Assembly: GCA_016927425.1 (NCBI GenBank)
Contig: JAFGMR010000034.1
Location: forward strand, 1 to 40,865
Reading direction: 5' to 3'
Length of the DNA: 40,865 nt
Origin: Methanotrichaceae archaeon
Lineage (GTDB): Archaea > Halobacteriota > Methanosarcinia > Methanotrichales > Methanotrichaceae
Below the pieces are notes generated by a model. That model made no database searches, was not told the DNA's origin, and saw nothing but the letters and a program-made list of their open reading frames with translations. Position numbers and translations under genes: made by a program. Positions 36,673-40,865 of the stretch are shown piece by piece; position 1 is the first letter of the stretch, and each line of letters begins with the position of its first letter.

Positions 36673-37353
36673 TTGGCATCGAAATACAACTGGGCCGGGG
36701 ATTCCATACTCCGGGATACCATCATGTGGAACAAGAGGGGGGTCTTGGGCTACTCCAACGTATACATCCCCACCGATATCAGAGAATGGATCTCCCCCCT
36801 TGAAAGCGAGGTCATCAAGAGGGCTCTCCAGGAGATCGACCTCCCCACCGCCCGAGAGGTGGGGACGTTCGACGCCCGGGCCTGGAAGATATGGAAGTTC
36901 GTTGCCGAATCGGTCCAGTACATCACGGACGACGATGCCATCGGCTGGCCTGACTTCTGGTTCTTCCCGCCGGAGACGCTCACCCTCAGGAAGGGGGATT
37001 GCGAGGACTCGTCCTTCCTCCTTGGAACGATGCTACTTGCAAGCGGCATAAGCGAGCATTGCGTCAGGGTAGTACTAGGAAAGGTTAGCACGGATGGCGG
37101 ATCTTTCGGCCATGCCTGGGTAGTCTACCAGAACGAGGAGGGAACATGGTGCCTCCTCGAGAGCACGCTCGACGAGGTTCCCGAGAGGCTAGCCAATGCC
37201 GATCCTTTTGTTGTGGAGGGCACAAGGAACCAGTACGAGCCGTTATTCTGCTTGAACCGGTCCCATCTCTGGGCGATCTCTCCCACCCAGATGCAGCTCT
37301 CTGAGTATGTGAGCATGCGGGAGGCCCGGGGCAGCTGGCGCCCTCCTGTCTAG
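36673..37353 (+). CDS. Transglutaminase-like cysteine protease-fold protein
   Basis: A 226-aa cytoplasmic protein with a papain/transglutaminase-like triad: Cys in RKGDCEDSSFLLGTML, His in GGSFGHAWVVYQNEEG and an acidic residue in LLESTLDEVP. No signal peptide is seen. The family includes bacterial transglutaminase-like cysteine proteases, but the substrate is unknown. TTG 36673 is chosen because GGAGGT ends 6 nt upstream; an ATG at 36640 is too near the TATA box and would add 11 unlike residues. The gene stands alone between the exported cassette and the NFACT gene. Confidence 0.75.
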   Translation: MASKYNWAGDSILRDTIMWNKRGVLGYSNVYIPTDIREWISPLESEVIKRALQEIDLPTAREVGTFDARAWKIWKFVAESVQYITDDDAIGWPDFWFFPPETLTLRKGDCEDSSFLLGTMLLASGISEHCVRVVLGKVSTDGGSFGHAWVVYQNEEGTWCLLESTLDEVPERLANADPFVVEGTRNQYEPLFCLNRSHLWAISPTQMQLSEYVSMREARGSWRPPV

Positions 37354-37515
37354 CCAATGTGATGAATCCGCATCAAAGGCATGAAGGATGCGAAGATATG
37401 CTCATTGCCCCAATCCCGCTTCAGTCTATGCCTAAACCAGAAAGAGAATAGCAGGATTGCGAATAGCCAGAGGCAATATAGCAGCTATCAGAGAGCCTGT
37501 TTCCTATTGAAGGAT

Positions 37516-37557
37516 CTGCCTTTGCGATCCAATCGAAGCGCAAAGGCAGGTATTTAT
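37516..37557 (+). promoter_or_regulatory. Perfect 11-bp inverted repeat abutting a TATA box, upstream of NFACT
   Basis: CTGCCTTTGCG (37516-37526) and CGCAAAGGCAG (37539-37549) are exact inverted copies 12 nt apart. GTATTTATCC follows at once and is the likely TATA box of the gene starting at 37582. The dyad sits where an operator would affect TBP/TFB binding. A terminator of the previous gene is the alternative; the rest of 37354-37515 shows nothing. Confidence 0.5.
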
Positions 37558-37581
37558 CCGTTGAGATTTTGAGGTGTGTGC

Positions 37582-39501
37582 ATGAAGCGGGCGATGAGCA
37601 ACGTGGATGTGGCAGCTGTGACGGAGGAGCTGCAGGCGCTTGTTGGGGCCTTTGTGGGGAAGGCCTATCAGATCTCCTCCGACATGATCCGGCTGACCCT
37701 CCAGGCTCCAGGCATTGGAAAGGCGGAGCTGCTCATGGAGGCTGGCCGAAGGGTGCATCTGACGGAGAGGGGACGAGAGGCATCACGCACGCCGCCCCAG
37801 TTCCCTGTCGTCCTCAGGAGTCACCTCTCCGGCGGGAGGATCGCCTCGATTCAACAGCATGAGCTCGACCGGGTGATGGAGATCGCAGTCGAGCGGGCAG
37901 GAGAGCGCCGAGTGCTCATCGTTGAGCTATTTCCAAAGGGGGATATCGCCCTCCTCGACGGGGACGGGAGGATAATCCTGCCCTTGCGGCCGATGGTAGG
38001 CGGCGGAAGGAGGATGCTCTCAGGCGAGCCTTACGTCTACCATGAAGGGCAAATCGACCCGCGCTACGTCTCGCACGATGAGCTTTCCAAGATCCTCGAA
38101 TCGACCGATGCCGAGCTCGTAAGGGCGCTTGCCCGAAACCTGAACATGGGCGGTGTCTATGGCGAGGAGGTCTGCCTGAGAGCCGAGGTCGAGAAGACGA
38201 GGCCTGCTTCCGGGCTCGACGATGAGGAGGTCGGACGCGTCCATGCCGCCCTCGGGGAGGTATTTCAACCCAAGGAGATCAAGCCCGAGATCGTCTACGA
38301 GGGAGAAGCTCCTCTGGACGTTGTCCCATCCCCCCTAATGATCTATAAGGGCCAAAGGAGACAGCAGTTCGAGAGCCTCAGCCAGGCGCTCGACCAGTTC
38401 TTCGTCGAGAAGGTTGAGAAGCCCAAAGCCTCCCCGATCGACCGGAGGCTCGAGATCCAGAAAAGGGCGATCGAAGAGTTTGAGGTGTTGGAGAAAGAGA
38501 GCGTCCGGGCCGGGGAGTTCATCTACGAGCACTACCCTGAGATCGAGGCGCTCCTCGCCACATTGAAAGCGGCCAGGGATAAGGGGCTCAGCTACACAGA
38601 GATATGGGAGAGGATCAGGGAATCGAACCTCCCCCAGGCAAAGGCGATAAGCTCCATGGACTACAAAGGCGAGGTCCACCTAGTGCTCGATTCGCAGGAG
38701 CTCGATATCTCTGCAGAGCTGAGCGTTCCCCAGAACGCCCAGCGTTACTACGACAAGGCAAAGGAGATGCTCCGAAAGAGGGAAGGGGCAAAGGCCGCCC
38801 TCGAGACCACCCTCAAGCTGAAGGAGGGAGGGGCTACCCCCGCTAGGCGCAGGTCTGATCCACAGAGGAGGAGGAAGAGGAAGGCCAGGTGGTACGAGCG
38901 GTTCCGCTGGTTCAACTCATCGGACGGCTTCCTCGTCATCGGCGGGAGGGATTCCGACGGAAACGAGGAGATCTTTGCGAAGTACCTCGAAAAGAGGGAT
39001 CTTGCGCTTCACACAGACGCTCCCGGAGCGCCGCTGACAGTGATCAAGGCCGGGGGAGAGGAGGTTCCCGAGTCCACCATCTTGGAAGCTGCCCAGTTCG
39101 CTGTTAGCTACAGCACCCTATGGAAGGGGGGGCTTGCTGCCGGCGACTGCTACTTAGTAGGCGGTGACCAGGTGACGAAGACCCCTGAATCCGGCGAGTT
39201 CCTGAGGAAGGGCGCTTTCGTCATAAGGGGCGAGCGGCGATACCTTCGAGACGTGCCCCTGGGAATTGCCGTCGGAATTGCAGACGATATGCTGATAGGA
39301 GGGCCGACGTCTGCCATCAGGGGGCGGGCTGACCCCGTCGTCGAGGTCGAGCCTGGCGAGTACAACGCAGACGACCTCGCAAAGAGGATATATCGAGCCT
39401 GGGGGGAGAAGTTCAAGGACCGCCGCGAGCTTAAAGCCCTCGCCCCCGTGGATGGAATCGTCTCCTTCCTTCCGCCCGGGGGGTCGAGGGAGAAAGGGTG
39501 A
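37582..39501 (+). CDS. rqcH: NFACT-family ribosome rescue protein (RqcH/Rqc2 homologue)
   Basis: A 639-aa protein that binds the large ribosomal subunit with a stalled peptidyl-tRNA and, in characterised homologues, recruits tRNA-Ala to add C-terminal alanine tails. The order is as expected: NFACT-N (MSNVDVAAVTEELQALVGAF ... PPQFPVVLRSHLSGGRI), helix-hairpin-helix, coiled coils (RRLEIQKRAIEEFEVLEKES; YYDKAKEMLRKREGAKAALE), a basic linker and NFACT-R (WYERFRWFNSSDGFLVIGGRD). ATG 37582 is chosen with GAGGTG 5 nt upstream. The C-terminus ends in a Pro/Gly tail without the NFACT-C domain of eukaryotes. Confidence 0.93.
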   Translation: MKRAMSNVDVAAVTEELQALVGAFVGKAYQISSDMIRLTLQAPGIGKAELLMEAGRRVHLTERGREASRTPPQFPVVLRSHLSGGRIASIQQHELDRVMEIAVERAGERRVLIVELFPKGDIALLDGDGRIILPLRPMVGGGRRMLSGEPYVYHEGQIDPRYVSHDELSKILESTDAELVRALARNLNMGGVYGEEVCLRAEVEKTRPASGLDDEEVGRVHAALGEVFQPKEIKPEIVYEGEAPLDVVPSPLMIYKGQRRQQFESLSQALDQFFVEKVEKPKASPIDRRLEIQKRAIEEFEVLEKESVRAGEFIYEHYPEIEALLATLKAARDKGLSYTEIWERIRESNLPQAKAISSMDYKGEVHLVLDSQELDISAELSVPQNAQRYYDKAKEMLRKREGAKAALETTLKLKEGGATPARRRSDPQRRRKRKARWYERFRWFNSSDGFLVIGGRDSDGNEEIFAKYLEKRDLALHTDAPGAPLTVIKAGGEEVPESTILEAAQFAVSYSTLWKGGLAAGDCYLVGGDQVTKTPESGEFLRKGAFVIRGERRYLRDVPLGIAVGIADDMLIGGPTSAIRGRADPVVEVEPGEYNADDLAKRIYRAWGEKFKDRRELKALAPVDGIVSFLPPGGSREKG

Positions 39502-39634
39502 AGGGGACGGGGCGCCGGGGGGCTGCGGCGCAGACGGCGGGCTGCATAGAAGGGAGAAGACCAACATTGCTGAATATATCTCATGTATCCTCACGAGATT
39601 GAACAAGTACTACCTCCCCCCTAATTCGAAGGAA

Positions 39635-39697
39635 TATCCTCTTCAGATATCGTTTTTTCATCCGTTGTGCATATGTCCGCCTGGATCATGAAGTGTC
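39635..39697 (+). repeat. Dispersed intergenic repeat, copy C
   Basis: CAGATATCGTTTTTTCATCC, TTGTGCATATGTCCGCC and GGATCATGAAGTGTC match copies A and B at 9.7 and 10.1 kb in the same order, with one extra T. It lies 135 bp downstream of the NFACT stop. The region 39502-39862 holds no other clear gene. Confidence 0.65.
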
Positions 39698-39700
39698 AAC

Positions 39701-39730
39701 CGCGAATGAACACGAATGAACGCGAATATT
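39701..39730 (+). repeat. Short 10-bp tandem repeat
   Basis: Three consecutive 10-bp units, CGCGAATGAA, CACGAATGAA and CGCGAATATT, follow copy C directly. Similar CGAAT-based short repeats are often seen between prokaryotic genes. Their role is unknown. Confidence 0.6.
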
Positions 39731-39862
39731 ATTCTTCAATCTACATCCATTGGGGGTTCCTTTGGGGCTTATATGGTGATTCCCGAGGAATTTGCGATTT
39801 TGAAGTTGACAATGCGTCCAAGAAGAAGAATAGCGGCCAGCAAGTAATTGACCGATTACACC

Positions 39863-40084
39863 TTAAGCCGAAAGCCACTCATCACGAGAGATCCTTGCCG
39901 CTTTCAAGATCGCCTTGGTGAGCTTCACATCCACATCTTCGCCTTGATGAGGATTTGGAAGAATTATTACGATCTCTCCCCTTGTCATATATGGATGCTT
40001 CCGGCCCTGATACGGTTCGCCAAGACCCAGGTTCTTAAGCTTATTCAGTAGAACCCGATAAGGTACAGGGATAATACTGGACAA
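39863..40084 (-). CDS. hicA: HicA-like toxin (mRNA interferase)
   Basis: A 73-aa double-stranded-RNA-binding-like protein of the HicA family. The core GRKHPYMTRGEIVIILPNPH holds the catalytic histidine region (KH instead of the usual SHH), and the helix ILKAARISRDEWL is typical. HicA cleaves mRNA until bound by HicB. The TTG start at 40084 overlaps the hicB end by 44 nt in another frame; a shorter form would lose the first strand. The pair lies beside a broken nucleotidyltransferase gene, a usual setting for accessory DNA. Confidence 0.75.
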   Translation of the reverse strand: MSSIIPVPYRVLLNKLKNLGLGEPYQGRKHPYMTRGEIVIILPNPHQGEDVDVKLTKAILKAARISRDEWLSA

Positions 40085-40328
40085 TAGCCATTGGCTCCAG
40101 AGATACGTGTATCATACAACCGTCCAAGGCGGGTATATCCAAGCCCCTATGTAGCCGGATTGTGATCCACTCCTCGATTACCTCAATTAGATCCCATCTA
40201 CATGCCTCAACGGTCTGGCCAGTCGCTATTACGCCTTGAAGATCGTCGACTGTAGCCATATAAGTGCCATTCACCAGGATCTCATAATTCGCTCGTCTAA
40301 GGGCCGCCTCGACGTACTCAGAGAACAT
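40041..40328 (-). CDS. hicB: HicB-like antitoxin
   Basis: A 95-aa protein with the HicB partial RNase H-like fold: YEILVNGTYMATVDDLQGVIATGQTVEACRWDL is the canonical antitoxin core (split here by naming residues 15-50), followed by VIEEWITIRLHRG. There is no DNA-binding tail, so it may only bind the toxin. ATG 40328 is used; TTG 40340 is an alternative. It is first in the hicB-hicA order, with antitoxin before toxin. Confidence 0.78.
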   Translation of the reverse strand: MFSEYVEAALRRANYEILVNGTYMATVDDLQGVIATGQTVEACRWDLIEVIEEWITIRLHRGLDIPALDGCMIHVSLEPMAIVQYYPCTLSGSTE

Positions 40329-40437
40329 ATCAATATCCAACGACTATTTGATTGAATTTAATGTTTTCCAGTGATTCGGCTTCATGTATCCGCCGATCCA
40401 TTCTTGGCCCTCAGGGCCGCCGTCTGGCCCCCCCCCC

Positions 40438-40865
40438 TCAGCGAAGGAGGGCCCGGGGCCGGTTGGCAATCAGCTTGAGGATGAAGATGTCCTCGACGGC
40501 TGCATACCTCATCTCCGCTTTCCCGAGGGTCCGGGTCTTTCACCCCCTCTGCCACATAGACTCGGAGAGCCTGAAGTCATAGGAGATCCGGCCGGCAAAG
40601 ATGTCCAGGGTATGCCCTCCTTTGACCGCCACCCTGTCCAGTCCCAGGCGAGCGTGCCTCTTCTCCGGCCTTAAACATCTCGAAGCCAAGGCTCTTCGCG
40701 GCTTCAAGGAGCCTCGCCTTGCCTGCCGCACCTCTGCAGACCAGGTCGATATCCTTTGTTGCATCCTTCAGTTCGTACTCCAGCATGGCAGCTCCGCCTA
40801 TGATCAGGAACTCCACCGGCTCAGCCAGGTGCTCGCCGAGATCCCATAAAATCTTCTCTACCTCA
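40438..40865 (-). pseudogene. Broken DUF6036-like nucleotidyltransferase, 5' end beyond the window
   Basis: From the window edge an open frame encodes VEFLIIGGAAMLEYELKDATKDIDLVCRG-type sequence (residue stretch FLIIGGAAM and the DxD motif KDIDLV), the nucleotidyltransferase core. Near 40660 the frame shifts: GLDRVAVKGGHTLDIFAG and FRLSESMWQR follow in another frame, then a TGA near 40544 interrupts, and the same frame resumes with YAAVEDIFILKLIANRPR before ending at 40438. Two lesions argue for a dead gene. Errors in the assembly, which also has a C9 run at 40429-40437, are an alternative. Such proteins are often antitoxin or abortive-infection partners. Confidence 0.7.

Noticed and set aside
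37381-37572. Plus-strand 63-codon ORF between the cysteine-protease and NFACT genes
   Set aside because: No ribosome-binding site, no conserved pattern, and it covers the inverted repeat and TATA box of the NFACT gene.

Overview
The window is from a methanogenic archaeon of the order Methanosarcinales, most likely Methanothrix (Methanosaeta) or a close relative. The complete eight-gene methyl-H4MPT:coenzyme M methyltransferase operon (mtrEDCBAFGH), coenzyme F420 genes (cofD, cofG), archaeal lipid genes (egsA, carS, the HMG-CoA synthase cluster), archaeal SepF, and TATA/BRE promoters with several apparently leaderless starts all support this. The bacterial-type gyrBA pair and a CooC-like nickel ATPase fit an acetate-using methanogen. 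The genus is inferred from gene content, not measured.

Layout. 1-5.2 kb: a minus-strand operon for a metal or corrinoid ABC importer (binding protein, permease, ATPase) with a SAM methyltransferase and a stomatin-like SPFH protein packed between transporter genes. 5.4-9.4 kb: a possible 38-aa ORF, a metallo-beta-lactamase-fold hydrolase, cooC, and an ABC-2 exporter pair whose ATPase has a disrupted 5' end. 9.6-14.6 kb: a small amphi-Trp protein between two copies of a dispersed repeat, then gyrB-gyrA on the minus strand. 14.7-18.1 kb: HTH regulator, HMG-CoA synthase, thiolase and DUF35 protein on the minus strand, the entry to the mevalonate pathway. 18.1-18.9 kb: an intron-containing tRNA-Gly(UCC) and carS. 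18.9-24.0 kb: near-identical direct repeats, a clear promoter and the mtr operon.

24.0-31.7 kb: a YkgJ-type cysteine-cluster protein and a small cysteine-tailed protein. Then come two minus-strand operons: sepF / ZPR1-like / cofD / methanogenesis-marker-12-like, and SsuB-type ATPase / egsA / UPF0179 / cofG / small membrane protein. 31.7-36.3 kb: three exported proteins, the last a HExxHxxGxxD metalloprotease fused to a seven-repeat beta-propeller. 36.6-39.5 kb: a transglutaminase-like cysteine protease and the NFACT/RqcH ribosome-rescue protein. 39.6-40.9 kb: a third dispersed repeat, a HicAB toxin-antitoxin pair and a broken nucleotidyltransferase gene running off the window edge.

The points most worth a second look are the SPFH/methyltransferase-containing importer operon, the protease-propeller cassette, the repeats upstream of mtr and a related motif upstream of cooC and the importer, the dispersed repeat flanking the amphi-Trp gene, and several genes whose conserved N-terminus begins at CTG or ATC rather than ATG/GTG/TTG.
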